A stretch of 64,000 nucleotides of DNA from an uncultured Spirochaetia bacterium. Its GTDB lineage: Bacteria; Spirochaetota; Spirochaetia; CAKZLE01. Both the position numbers and the translations under genes were made by a program. The DNA lies in NCBI GenBank assembly GCA_937125225.1, contig CAKZLE010000002.1, forward strand, positions 33,058 to 97,057. Direction: 5' to 3'. This document shows, piece by piece, positions 25,595 through 34,604 of the stretch. The notes under the pieces were generated by a model, which was not told where the DNA came from, did not search any database, and saw only the letters and a program-made list of their open reading frames with translations. Each line of letters begins with the position of its first letter. The stretch's first letter is position 1.

Positions 25595-27370
25595 ATGAAG
25601 AGATTAAGATTGATAAGTATCTTATTACTTACACTAGTACTGTCATTCAGCTTTATAGCTTGTAGTGCTAAAGAAGAGGCTGCACCTGTAGTCGAAAAGA
25701 CGACTGAAGTCAAGACTGCTGTTGTTGAGAAGGCTCCAGAACCTGTAGTGGATCCTGTTGTCGAGGCAGCAAATGCTTTCTTTGCAAATAAACCAGATGA
25801 CAGTTATCTGATCAAAGAGACTGCTTTTGTCGACATGGTAAAAGCTGGTGAAGAACCCTTCATCCTAGATATCAGATCAGCTGCTGACTATGAAGCTGGA
25901 CACGTAATGGGTGCTTTCAATGCTCCTTGGGGTGCGACTGCGATCCCAGCAGCCTTGAGTCAACTCCCTGTAGACCAGACCGTCTATGTATATTGTGTAA
26001 GTGGTCAGACTGCAGGTCAGACTGTCGCATTGCTCAACGTAGCTGGTTTCGATGCAAAATCAGTACGATACGGTTATAAACTCGGAATATCTAAAGTAGA
26101 GGGAGTCGAAGAGGTCATTGAGACTACTCCTAACTTCCTTGAAGATCTTGGGACTGAGATCGACCCAGCTATTGAAGCTGCGATCGTAGATTACTATGCA
26201 ACACTGAATGCTGATGAGTCTACCAAGAGTAATATCATCGCTGCTTCAGCTGCTAAAGACAATCTAGATGCTTCTGAGGGAGAAATCGTTGTTGTCTCTA
26301 TTAGAAAAGCAAGTGACTTCGAAGACAAACACATCGAAGGTGCTATCAACATCCCTTACGGAAAAGGTATGCAGGAGAACTTCTCACAACTACCTAAAGA
26401 CAAACAACTGTATGTATACTGCTATAGTGGACAAACAGCTGGTCAGACCGTTGCTATCCTGAAACTCCTTGGTTATGATGCTGCATCAGTCAAGAGTGGT
26501 TTTGGAACAGGTATGAGTGGTGGTGGATGGAATAACGAAGGTCTTCCTATCATACAGACCAACGTTGTTGAAGAGGCTGCAAATGCATACTTCGCAGAAA
26601 AAGCCGCTGATAACAATATCATCAAAGAGGATGCGTTCCTAGCAAAGATCGAAGATGGAGAAGAACTCTTCATCCTTGATATCAGAAAAGCTTCGGACTA
26701 TGAGGCAGGACACATCATCGGTGCTTATAGTGCTCCTTGGGGTCCAACTGCTATTCCTGCTGTACTTGAGAATCTACCTACAGACCAGACAGTATATGTC
26801 TATTGTGTAAGTGGCCAGACTGCAGGACAGACAGTCGCACTTCTCAATGTAGCTGGTATTGAAGCAAAATCCGTACGATATGGATTCAAACTTGGAATCT
26901 CAAAAGTCGAAGGCTATGAAGATTTCGTAGTTACTGAACCCTATGAGATGGAAGAGCTTGGAAATACTATCGATCCACAGATCGAAGCTGCGATCGTCGA
27001 TTATTATGCTACGCTGAATGAGGATGAGAGAACCAAGAGTAACATCATCTCTGCAGAGGCTGCAAAAGATCTTCTCGATGCATCTGAAGGTGAGATCGTT
27101 CTTGTATCGATCAGACAACCTGCTGACTATGCTGCAGGACATATCGAAGGTGCTATCAATATTCCTTGGGCACAGGGTATGCAGACAAGTTTTGAGCAAC
27201 TTCCTAAAGATCAGCAGATCCTTCTCTACTGTTATAGTGGACAGACTGCAGGTCAGACCGTCGCTATCATGAAACTTCTTGGATATGATGTCGCATCAAT
27301 CAAGAGTGGTTTTGGAACCGGCATGAGTGGTGGTGGATGGAACAACGAAGGTTTCCCTGTTGTTCAGTAG
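25595..27370 (+). CDS. Four-rhodanese lipoprotein
   Basis: This 591-residue lipoprotein has a signal ending FIAC (C23), a charged linker to about 55, then four rhodanese domains with active cysteines at 134, 276, 404 and 546. Domains 1 and 3 share the loop CVSGQTAGQTV; domains 2 and 4 share CYSGQTAGQTV and the ending SGFGTGMSGGGWNNEG. Residues 57-326 and 327-591 align with an exact 270-residue offset, so a two-domain unit was duplicated. All four loops look catalytic. It probably stores or relays sulfane sulfur in the periplasm for the TsuA/TusA system. A strong terminator follows. Confidence 0.9.
   Translation: MKRLRLISILLLTLVLSFSFIACSAKEEAAPVVEKTTEVKTAVVEKAPEPVVDPVVEAANAFFANKPDDSYLIKETAFVDMVKAGEEPFILDIRSAADYEAGHVMGAFNAPWGATAIPAALSQLPVDQTVYVYCVSGQTAGQTVALLNVAGFDAKSVRYGYKLGISKVEGVEEVIETTPNFLEDLGTEIDPAIEAAIVDYYATLNADESTKSNIIAASAAKDNLDASEGEIVVVSIRKASDFEDKHIEGAINIPYGKGMQENFSQLPKDKQLYVYCYSGQTAGQTVAILKLLGYDAASVKSGFGTGMSGGGWNNEGLPIIQTNVVEEAANAYFAEKAADNNIIKEDAFLAKIEDGEELFILDIRKASDYEAGHIIGAYSAPWGPTAIPAVLENLPTDQTVYVYCVSGQTAGQTVALLNVAGIEAKSVRYGFKLGISKVEGYEDFVVTEPYEMEELGNTIDPQIEAAIVDYYATLNEDERTKSNIISAEAAKDLLDASEGEIVLVSIRQPADYAAGHIEGAINIPWAQGMQTSFEQLPKDQQILLYCYSGQTAGQTVAIMKLLGYDVASIKSGFGTGMSGGGWNNEGFPVVQ
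25763..27367 (+). repeat. 810-bp tandem gene-internal duplication
   Basis: Units 25763-26572 and 26573-27367 encode equivalent rhodanese pairs with no indel between them (270-codon period). Protein identity between units is high, with long identical stretches around the active loops. Recombination could add or remove whole rhodanese pairs. Confidence 0.85.
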
Positions 27371-27399
27371 ACTTCACATAACTTGAATCTAGACTTACC

Positions 27400-27429
27400 G
27401 GCACTCTGCACATGCAGAGTGCCTTTTTT
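27400..27429 (+). terminator. Strong intrinsic terminator of the sulfur operon
   Basis: An 11-bp perfect stem (GGCACTCTGCA with TGCAGAGTGCC) and a CA loop are followed by six T residues at 27424-27429. It lies 29 bp past the stop codon of the four-rhodanese gene. Confidence 0.95.
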
Positions 27430-27468
27430 ATTTCTGCGTACTTGACTTACTATGCTATACTTTTGAAT

Positions 27469-29052
27469 GTGACTAACATAAAGAAGATCGATTACAGTAC
27501 CCACATATTAATACGTCTCATTCCTCTAATCTACATTATGATTTGGAGTCTCTTTCAATATTCCACTCTTACGACCTACCCCTTCATGCATTCAGATGAA
27601 TCCTGGCTCAGTGGTCTGAGTAGATGGATGCTCGAATCAAAGAGCCTTGGAGTCACTGAACCTTTCTTCAATACATATCAGAGAGCTCCACATGCGATCA
27701 AGAGTCTCTTTCATGGGATCCAGATGGTCGGTATCTCACTTTTAGGGTATTCGCTTCAGGTCATCAGATCCATATCTCTTCTGTTTGCAGCAGGCTCACT
27801 GCTGCTTTTCTTTCGTATCCTACGATCTTATGGCCTTTCAACGACGATCTCCTTCTTTGGGATGCTCCTCATCTCTGCAGACAATCAGTTTCTCTATATA
27901 AGCCACCTCGGCAGACAGGAGATCATGCTTGTCTTCATGCTGCTTCTAGTCCTCTATCTCATCAGGCGATTTGAAAAACATGAATTGTCTACTCTAAGCT
28001 GTTTCGGCTTGGGGATGCTCACAGGTTCAGCCTTCCTACTTCATCCCAACGGGATCCTAGTCATACTAGCCGGTCTAACACTCTTCAGCTTTAGTTCTTG
28101 GAGTACGAAGCGGCAAATCATGATCTATGGAGCTGGCGCATTCCTCATAGTTGGCCTCGCATTGATAGCTAGCCTGATCATGAATCCCCACTTTCTCACA
28201 AGTTATGCGGCATATGGGAAGACACTGGGGGTGGGCGAATCGATTATTTCAAAGATCTTGAACTACCCGAACTTCTACAGGAAGATCTATTACCAGGTCA
28301 GTGGGACCTATTATACTCCACCAGTCATGATAGAGCTGATGCTGCTATCATTGACCTATATCATCAGTGCCCTACTCCTGATAAAGAAGAGAGTTGAACT
28401 TCCTCATATTTTCTCGCTATTAATGGCATCTTTAGTGATGCATGCAGGATTCATCATCATCGGAAGATACGGTCAGCCGTCAGTGATACTCTTCTTTCCA
28501 TATGGTTATCTGATCATGATCCTGCTCATCAACAGGATCAGAGCACAACGATGGATGAGGAGTGCTCTTATCGCACTACTGTTTCTGATTCTATCAACAA
28601 GCACCTTCACCGAGGTCAGACTCATGATTGACCAACAGTCTGACTATACCGAATATACTCAACACATCGCAGGGAACATTGGTAACGAGGCAAAGGTTCT
28701 CGGTAACCTCAATACCGATTATGCCCTCTCTGCAGGACAATTATATGATTGGAGGAATCTTGAGCCGGCCTATCGGGAGGGGTACTCGTTCGAACAATAT
28801 GTAAAAGAGAATCATATCGAGTATATCATCTATCCTGATGAGATAGATCTCATCTACGAGAGGCGGCCAAAATGGAATGGGATCTATGGGAACATCGCCC
28901 TCATGTATGAGGAGATGCAGGTATTCCTCTCTGAATCTTGTATCGAGATCGGTAGAGGTATCAGTCCGACCTATGCGATGAGGATCGTTCGTTATCAAGG
29001 TGATCAAGATTGGGGGTATCGAATCTATCAGGTAGTCTCTGATCAGTCGTAG
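27469..29052 (+). CDS. GT39/ArnT-like membrane glycosyltransferase
   Basis: About eleven membrane helices precede a soluble C-terminal tail (about 430-527). This is the GT-C layout of ArnT/PMT enzymes, which use lipid-linked sugars at the periplasmic face. The first extracellular loop holds HSDESWLSG, with the D-E pair that is catalytic in this fold. The start is uncertain: the frame runs back to an ATG inside the terminator hairpin (27412), which is rejected; GTG at 27469 is the next plausible start but has no clear RBS, and the ATG at 27538 would remove most of the first helix. The 3' end overlaps the convergent ABC ATPase by ten bases. Confidence 0.7.
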   Translation: MTNIKKIDYSTHILIRLIPLIYIMIWSLFQYSTLTTYPFMHSDESWLSGLSRWMLESKSLGVTEPFFNTYQRAPHAIKSLFHGIQMVGISLLGYSLQVIRSISLLFAAGSLLLFFRILRSYGLSTTISFFGMLLISADNQFLYISHLGRQEIMLVFMLLLVLYLIRRFEKHELSTLSCFGLGMLTGSAFLLHPNGILVILAGLTLFSFSSWSTKRQIMIYGAGAFLIVGLALIASLIMNPHFLTSYAAYGKTLGVGESIISKILNYPNFYRKIYYQVSGTYYTPPVMIELMLLSLTYIISALLLIKKRVELPHIFSLLMASLVMHAGFIIIGRYGQPSVILFFPYGYLIMILLINRIRAQRWMRSALIALLFLILSTSTFTEVRLMIDQQSDYTEYTQHIAGNIGNEAKVLGNLNTDYALSAGQLYDWRNLEPAYREGYSFEQYVKENHIEYIIYPDEIDLIYERRPKWNGIYGNIALMYEEMQVFLSESCIEIGRGISPTYAMRIVRYQGDQDWGYRIYQVVSDQS

Positions 29053-29795
29053 GTCCTATGGATCATAGATGAGAAGGTATCAAAACCCTCCATACTACAT
29101 TGCCTCGGCCTCTGTAGAGGATTATCGTAACGTTGGAGTCTTCCACCATTACTCTCATCCATCGTATAGAGGGTATCAGAGAGGATGATCGCCTCCCCCA
29201 CATCATGAGTCACGAATACCACTGAGGTATCAGTCTCTTTCCAAAGTTCGATCACAAGTCGCTGTTGAGCACTCCTACTCTTTGGATCTAGGCTTGCAAA
29301 GGGTTCATCCATAAGCAGGACTTTTGGCCTGATCGCAAGAGCTCGAGCGAGAGCTGCTCTCTGTTTCATCCCCCCTGATAGTTCATGAGGGTATTTATCT
29401 TTATGAGAAAGCATCCCTGCGCGTTCAAGATAGGACTCAATATACCCCTTTAATTCTAAAGCACTCATTTTTGGATACCGTTTTTTTAACGGAAAGAGCA
29501 TGTTCTCATAGACGGTCTTCCAGGGGAAAAGCTGATCGAACTCCTGAAATATCATGATCCTATCCATCGATGGTGAGGAAACTCTTCTATCCTCGATAAG
29601 CAGCAATCCCTCATGGTACTGTTCGAATCCAGCTAGGACTCGCAATAGAGTAGATTTCCCACAACCTGAATTTCCGAGGATACAGACAAACTCCCCAGGC
29701 AGAACTGTTAAAGAGACCTTTTCCAGAACAGAGACAGAGGTCTGAGCATCAGTATAACTGAAGGATATCTCTCTCATTGATACCATGGGAATCAT
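29043..29795 (-). CDS. SsuB/TauB-type ABC transporter ATPase
   Basis: This 250-residue ATPase of the nitrate/sulfonate/taurine importer class has Walker A GNSGCGKST, Q-loop FQEFDQLFPW, signature LSGGMKQR, Walker B VLLMDEPFASLD and the H-loop VTHDV. It is the last gene of the operon and overlaps the permease by four bases. The substrate follows the binding protein at 30574-31512; family members carry sulfonates, nitrate, pyrimidine thiamine precursors or riboflavin, and nothing in the sequence narrows this further. Confidence 0.92.
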   Translation of the reverse strand: MIPMVSMREISFSYTDAQTSVSVLEKVSLTVLPGEFVCILGNSGCGKSTLLRVLAGFEQYHEGLLLIEDRRVSSPSMDRIMIFQEFDQLFPWKTVYENMLFPLKKRYPKMSALELKGYIESYLERAGMLSHKDKYPHELSGGMKQRAALARALAIRPKVLLMDEPFASLDPKSRSAQQRLVIELWKETDTSVVFVTHDVGEAIILSDTLYTMDESNGGRLQRYDNPLQRPRQCSMEGFDTFSSMIHRTYD

Positions 29796-30571
29796 TGAGC
29801 ACCTCCGTTTGAATGTTTGACCCTACGTTCTATTCTTTTGAAGAGGATATCTTCGATGACTAGTCCGATGATGATCAGGACTAACAGTCCAGCATACATA
29901 CCTGAGGTATCCATGAAGACCCTCTTATTGAAGATATACCAGCCAAGACCTCCATACAGTCCAATTACACCGAAGACCATCTCAGCACTGATCACAGCTC
30001 TCCAGGAGCGAGCCCAGGCGATTCTGAGACCGGCGACCATATAGGACCAGGAGCTTGGGATAAGGACATGGATTATCAGCCCCCATCTTCCATACTCATA
30101 GTTTCGCCCGATATCGAGGAAGGTCCTGTTCACCGAACTGAAGCCTGCATTGAAGTTGATCACCATAGGCCAGAGCACCGCATGGATCACGATGAAGAAG
30201 ATAGAGAGGGTCCCTGTACCGAACCAGAGGATGACAAGAGGAAGCAATGCGATACCGGGTAGAGGATGTGCGATCGAGGTAAGGACCTCTACCCCGCTAG
30301 CGAGGAGGGGGAATAGGTAGGAGACTATCGAGAGAATAAGAGCAAATAACGTTCCGAGGATCATTCCGCCGAACACCAGTGCCAGAGATACTCCGATTCG
30401 TAAAAGAAGGGTACCCCCGACTAGATCATCTACAAGGGCTCTCAAAATATCTAAGAGTGAGGGTAGAATCAACTCTGATACGAATCCTGTAGAGACTATG
30501 AGTTCCCAAAGCAATAGGAAACTCGCAATCCAGAGTACATGCTCAATTGTTCTTCGTGGTCTCTTGTTCAT
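29792..30571 (-). CDS. SsuC/TauC-type ABC transporter permease
   Basis: The 259-residue inner-membrane permease has about six helices. The coupling loop shows up as VAGLRIAWARSWRAVISAEMVFG at about 175-197, the EAA motif of the SsuC/TauC/ThiX class. It would function as a homodimer with the ATPase at 29043-29795. It overlaps that gene by four bases and is two bases downstream of the binding-protein gene, which supports one transport unit. Confidence 0.92.
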   Translation of the reverse strand: MNKRPRRTIEHVLWIASFLLLWELIVSTGFVSELILPSLLDILRALVDDLVGGTLLLRIGVSLALVFGGMILGTLFALILSIVSYLFPLLASGVEVLTSIAHPLPGIALLPLVILWFGTGTLSIFFIVIHAVLWPMVINFNAGFSSVNRTFLDIGRNYEYGRWGLIIHVLIPSSWSYMVAGLRIAWARSWRAVISAEMVFGVIGLYGGLGWYIFNKRVFMDTSGMYAGLLVLIIIGLVIEDILFKRIERRVKHSNGGAQ

Positions 30572-30573
30572 AC

Positions 30574-31512
30574 CTATTCCCAGACCAATAGCTCTCTAGC
30601 TACTGGAATATCTTCAAGATACCCCTGTTCATACATGAATGAGCCAAAATGTTCCATCCCTAGAATCTCCGAGGAAAAGATCATCCCCTCTTCTCTCAGG
30701 TATGCTTCGATCACGGAGGGCTCTAACTCATAGACATCAGCTAAGAGAGCGGCAGCCTCTGTCGGATCTTCAGTTATCAGATCGATCGCCTCCTGAAGGG
30801 CACTAGTAAAAGCTTCGTAGAGTTCGGGTTCTTTCTCATGAAACTCTTCTGTAGCATATCCCACGATAAAGGTGAAGGGAGCCCCGAAGGCCTCCTCTCC
30901 TGAGAGGATCATTCTCGCACCAGCTAATCCCTGCTCCCTGAAGATATAGGGTGGAGAAGTGAAATGGGCAGTTATGGAGTTCGAGATGAGAGCCTGATAA
31001 CCATCAGGATGGCTCATCGTCAAAATATTACTATCAAGAGCATCTGCGGTACCTAGTAATTTCTGAGCCTCCATGGATAACAGCATATGTTGGATACTAC
31101 CCGGCTGAGGGAGTGCGATTGTATCTTTAGAACCCAAATCCGCAATAGTGTTGATCTCAGAATCTGTTGTTATGAGACCGACAGGAGCCTGAGAGACCCC
31201 TGATGAGATTCTCCAACTCATACCGTGCTCATAACCGATGAGAAATGGTGGGATCGCACCGAATCCTATATCAACATGACCTGCAATCATAGCTTCACGA
31301 ATAGCTGCAGTATTACCTACCTGATCCCAGTTCACTTGAGCATCAGGTACTCTTTTCTCGATGAGTCCCAACACTCTCATGACCTGTACAGGTGCATAGG
31401 CAAGTCCATACTGTTCAGCGATGGTCATAGAACCATCAGTCCCTTTGCGACAACCGGTCAAAGATAAGAGAAGAAGTAATGTGCATATGAGGGCTAAAGA
31501 TCTGTTTTTCAT
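30574..31512 (-). CDS. NMT1/SsuA/ThiY-type binding lipoprotein
   Basis: This 312-residue lipoprotein has a signal ending LTGC (C20). The mature part is a type II periplasmic-binding fold of the NMT1/SsuA family: YGLAYAPVQVMRVLGL, AMIAGHVDIGFGAIPPFLIG, IADLGSKDTIALPQPGSIQHM and the hinge FTSPPYIFREQG. Such proteins bind small anions, sulfonates or thiamine-precursor pyrimidines. It sits between an ATP-grasp ligase gene (four-base overlap) and its permease, so the imported compound may be the substrate for that ligase; this is inference. Confidence 0.87.
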   Translation of the reverse strand: MKNRSLALICTLLLLLSLTGCRKGTDGSMTIAEQYGLAYAPVQVMRVLGLIEKRVPDAQVNWDQVGNTAAIREAMIAGHVDIGFGAIPPFLIGYEHGMSWRISSGVSQAPVGLITTDSEINTIADLGSKDTIALPQPGSIQHMLLSMEAQKLLGTADALDSNILTMSHPDGYQALISNSITAHFTSPPYIFREQGLAGARMILSGEEAFGAPFTFIVGYATEEFHEKEPELYEAFTSALQEAIDLITEDPTEAAALLADVYELEPSVIEAYLREEGMIFSSEILGMEHFGSFMYEQGYLEDIPVARELLVWE

Positions 31513-32732
31513 TGGAATTCCTTGAATGGAACTATCATATCACAGCCATTTTGGTCCTGTATAGAGAACTGACGAACTACCCTATCCAAAATCTTATCGA
31601 TCTTATCGGGTGTAGTACATAATACCACATACCCAGCTCTTTGGGTCGCATTCTCAGTTTTCCTCACTTGAGTCCCCTCACAGATAAGATAATCAGCAGT
31701 GATCACCTCCTCGATCGATAGGATATCATCAAGATTACCGATAGAAGAGACCTTTCCAGGTCGTGCAAAGAAGAAGAGTACATAGGCTGAGAGAGCCCTT
31801 CTCTCATAGTGTATCAATGGGTCACGATACTCTCCCAATGCAGAATCGATGAGCAGGTCATTCACCGGGACACCAGTCACGGCAGGGATGATATACTCTT
31901 CGAAAGCTCCACCGATCCTAGCTGCAATCTCATTGACAAGATAACCATCAGAACCTTTGAGTAGCTGGATATAGATCGGGCCCTCTTTCAACTCTATTGC
32001 TGTAACGATCTGCTCAGAGAGAGTTGTAATCTCAACCTCATCCTCGATGAACTTCGTCGGATAGCGATGGGCAAAGCAGACACCGATCGAGGGAGGAGTA
32101 TCCTGTGTGATCCTGTCGGTGATCGTCAGAACCTTCAATATACCTTCATGAACCCAACCACTCACCGTTAACTCATCATGAGGATAATACTGTTCGATAA
32201 GGATCTGAGAGTCTCTTGAGAAGGACAATGTTGTATCGAAATAGTTCCTGATCTCTTCGATCGTATCGACCTTGAAGATCCCTCTCTGCCCCTGACTATC
32301 TAGAGGTTTCATCACAAATGGGGCCCTGATTCCCTTGAGGTCAAGGGGATCAAAATCTCTTGGGATACAGACCCAGGGAACTGTAGGAATACCTTGCTCG
32401 GTGAATCTTCTCTTCATTATCTTTTTATGTGTCACGATCAAGGCTTGCTCATCTGTCAGGACTGAAGGTAGAGACAGTCTATTTGCACAGGTCGCTGCAG
32501 TTAGAACCGGTTGATCGGTCCCGAGGGTCAGAATCCCGTCAGCATCATACCATTTCGAGATCTCTTCTATCCCTTCGATATCGAAGGTACTGACCATACT
32601 CGAATAGTGAGCGAAATCCTTACCCGGTGCATCGGCAAGATAGTCAGAGACGATGACCGTATGGCCGAGTTCTTTGATTCTCTTGATGATGTTGAGTTGG
32701 GCCGCCCCCCCTCCTAGGACATGGACTCTCAT
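31509..32732 (-). CDS. ATP-grasp carboxylate-amine ligase
   Basis: The 407-residue enzyme has an N-terminal Rossmann-like pre-ATP-grasp domain (VHVLGGGAAQLNIIKR, then the VSDYLADAPG loop) and an ATP-grasp core with PFVMKPLDSQGQRGIFKV (about 144-161), ILIEQYYPHDELTVSGW and the Mg-binding EIAARIGGAFE at about 272-282. It resembles biotin carboxylase/D-Ala-D-Ala/PurK-like ligases that join a carboxylate to an amine or thiol. The substrates are unknown. In the operon it lies between a GT2 glycosyltransferase and a binding protein, each with four-base overlaps. Confidence 0.88.
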   Translation of the reverse strand: MRVHVLGGGAAQLNIIKRIKELGHTVIVSDYLADAPGKDFAHYSSMVSTFDIEGIEEISKWYDADGILTLGTDQPVLTAATCANRLSLPSVLTDEQALIVTHKKIMKRRFTEQGIPTVPWVCIPRDFDPLDLKGIRAPFVMKPLDSQGQRGIFKVDTIEEIRNYFDTTLSFSRDSQILIEQYYPHDELTVSGWVHEGILKVLTITDRITQDTPPSIGVCFAHRYPTKFIEDEVEITTLSEQIVTAIELKEGPIYIQLLKGSDGYLVNEIAARIGGAFEEYIIPAVTGVPVNDLLIDSALGEYRDPLIHYERRALSAYVLFFFARPGKVSSIGNLDDILSIEEVITADYLICEGTQVRKTENATQRAGYVVLCTTPDKIDKILDRVVRQFSIQDQNGCDMIVPFKEFQ

Positions 32733-33484
32733 ACAAGCTCCTCATCGATATTCCTACTTACTTCGATAACATAACGAGGTCTATGAGAGATCTGTGACGA
32801 CTGATGTCGATGAACGGATAGGTAGGCGTTCAATAATCGTCTGAGAGTATATCTTGAAGCTCTCTCTTCATGTTTCAGGGTCATGGGGAAATTCCCGATC
32901 GAATTCGCTCGAGAAAGGATCTCAACAGAAAGATAGATCCTACCCGACGTACAGGTTCGGAGCCTCTCAACGAGACTTCGACTCATGATCCTAAAACTAC
33001 TCACTTTGAGTTGGGTAGACTTTCCGGTTATTCGTGTAAGACTCCTGTCTGTGATCCATGTACCCAATCTCCTGATGATCCTTCTGCTTCGAATGAGGGG
33101 AATCCCATATACACAATCTAGAGATTCCTGTCTCATCTTTTCATAAAGATCAGAGATATACTCAGGACAATATTGTCCATCATCATCGATAGTGACCACA
33201 TAGTCACTAGTGGTATGTCGTAGTGCACAGAAGGTGGCCATCTGCTGCCCTACATTCTCCTTCAATCTGATGATCTTACAGTTCTTGCTCTCATAAGCGA
33301 ACTCTTCAAGCAAAGCCCAACTCGAATCGGTACTGTGGTCATCTACATAGATGATCTCCCAGTTTTCAGTATAACCTTCGAGGAAGCTGAGCAATGACTC
33401 ATGAAACTCTCTGAGATAGTTTCCAGAACAGTAAACGGGTACTACAATACCCATTGAGGGTCGTCTAGCCAAGGGAGACCCCAT
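32729..33484 (-). CDS. GT2-family (dolichyl-P-mannose synthase/ArnC-like) glycosyltransferase
   Basis: This 251-residue GT-A enzyme shows GIVVPVYCSGNYL at about 12-24, YVDDHSTDSSW, the metal-binding TIDDDGQ near 98-104 and the GIPLIRSRR plus LGTWITDRSL acceptor region. ArnC/DPM-type enzymes move a nucleotide sugar onto a polyprenyl phosphate; here the C-terminal membrane helices of ArnC are absent. Its start lies 20 bp inside the aminotransferase gene and has no obvious RBS, so coupled translation is likely. A later start at codon 11 is possible. Confidence 0.87.
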   Translation of the reverse strand: MGSPLARRPSMGIVVPVYCSGNYLREFHESLLSFLEGYTENWEIIYVDDHSTDSSWALLEEFAYESKNCKIIRLKENVGQQMATFCALRHTTSDYVVTIDDDGQYCPEYISDLYEKMRQESLDCVYGIPLIRSRRIIRRLGTWITDRSLTRITGKSTQLKVSSFRIMSRSLVERLRTCTSGRIYLSVEILSRANSIGNFPMTLKHEERASRYTLRRLLNAYLSVHRHQSSQISHRPRYVIEVSRNIDEELV

Positions 33485-34604
33485 AGAAGTCAGAGACTGT
33501 ATCGCAGACGTAGTCTATCTGTTCATCAGTGAGTTGTGTATGAAGAGGAAGTCTGAGCAATCTGCTACTCTGCGAGGTCGTATGGTTATCGTTACCGAAA
33601 AAACGTGTATGTTCACGTCCGAAGGGCGTCGTATGAAGAGGCCTATAGTGAGATGCACTCTCGATTCCCCTCTCATGAAGAAACTGTTGCAACTCCCCCC
33701 TCTGCTTCATATCTTCTGTGAGGATATAGAAAAGGTGGCTATTATGAGTATTCCAGATCGGGATCTCCTGCCATTCGATAAGACCTTGAGTGTAAAGCTC
33801 AGATAACTTGTTGCGGTATCTATTCCAGATTTGAGCACGGTAGTTCTGAATCTGAGAGAATCTTTCTAATTGAGTGTAGAGACTCGCACAAGTTATCTCA
33901 TTCATGATATAGGAAGAGCCAAGGGTATGCCAGGTATAAGAATCCTTCTCTCCCCGTAAGAACTCGAGTCGATCCGTTCCATGCTGAGAGATCCTATCAG
34001 CATAGCTTATACGATCCTCATCTCTAAGCAGGAGAGCGCCCCCCTCTCCTCCAGAGGTAATATTCTTCGTTGAATGAAAGCTGATACAACCGGCATCTCC
34101 GATCGTTCCAAGAGCTCTATCCTTATAGAAGGCTCCTAGAGACTGTGCCGCATCTTCAATGAGATAGAGGTTATGTCTTCTGCAAATATCGATCAGAAGG
34201 TCCATATCAGAGGAGACTCCCCCATAATGTACCGTTATGACAGCTTTAGTCCTCTCTGTTATAGCAGCCTCGACCAGGGATGCATCCATGGTCATAGTCC
34301 TCGGGTCTACATCGACGAACACTACCGAGGCACCACGATTCATGCAGGCATTAGCAGTAGAATAGTAGGTATAGGAGGGCATTATCACCTCATCCCCACA
34401 CCCTATGTCATACACTGCTACAGCGAACTCCAAAGCATGAGAACCGGATGAGGTAAGATAGCTTCTTTTCGAGGGAACGATCTCCTGCAGAAGAGTCTTT
34501 GCCCTTTCGCTGAAAGCTCCCCCAGAAGAGGTGTTCTCAAGAGCTTTCAATTCATATGAAAGATCTCCTGCCCTCTCAGGGATCGAGAAGCTGATCTTCT
34601 GCAT
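33465..34604 (-). CDS. DegT/WecE-type PLP sugar aminotransferase
   Basis: This 379-residue enzyme makes an amino sugar from a keto nucleotide sugar. PLP contacts are clear: SSGSHALEFA, EDAAQSLGAFY and the lysine of SFHSTKNITSGGEGGALL, which follows the WecE/RffA pattern (dTDP-4-oxo-6-deoxyglucose transaminase) rather than the ArnB one. It lies directly downstream of the iron-sulfur flavoprotein gene with no gap. With the GT2 gene next to it and a GT39 gene convergent, it may supply an amino sugar for lipid or envelope modification. Confidence 0.92.
   Translation of the reverse strand: MQKISFSIPERAGDLSYELKALENTSSGGAFSERAKTLLQEIVPSKRSYLTSSGSHALEFAVAVYDIGCGDEVIMPSYTYYSTANACMNRGASVVFVDVDPRTMTMDASLVEAAITERTKAVITVHYGGVSSDMDLLIDICRRHNLYLIEDAAQSLGAFYKDRALGTIGDAGCISFHSTKNITSGGEGGALLLRDEDRISYADRISQHGTDRLEFLRGEKDSYTWHTLGSSYIMNEITCASLYTQLERFSQIQNYRAQIWNRYRNKLSELYTQGLIEWQEIPIWNTHNSHLFYILTEDMKQRGELQQFLHERGIESASHYRPLHTTPFGREHTRFFGNDNHTTSQSSRLLRLPLHTQLTDEQIDYVCDTVSDFYGVSLG

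Noticed and set aside
27412..27468. First 19 codons of the GT39 reading frame starting at the ATG of 27412
   Set aside because: The ATG lies inside the terminator stem of the sulfur operon and has no RBS.
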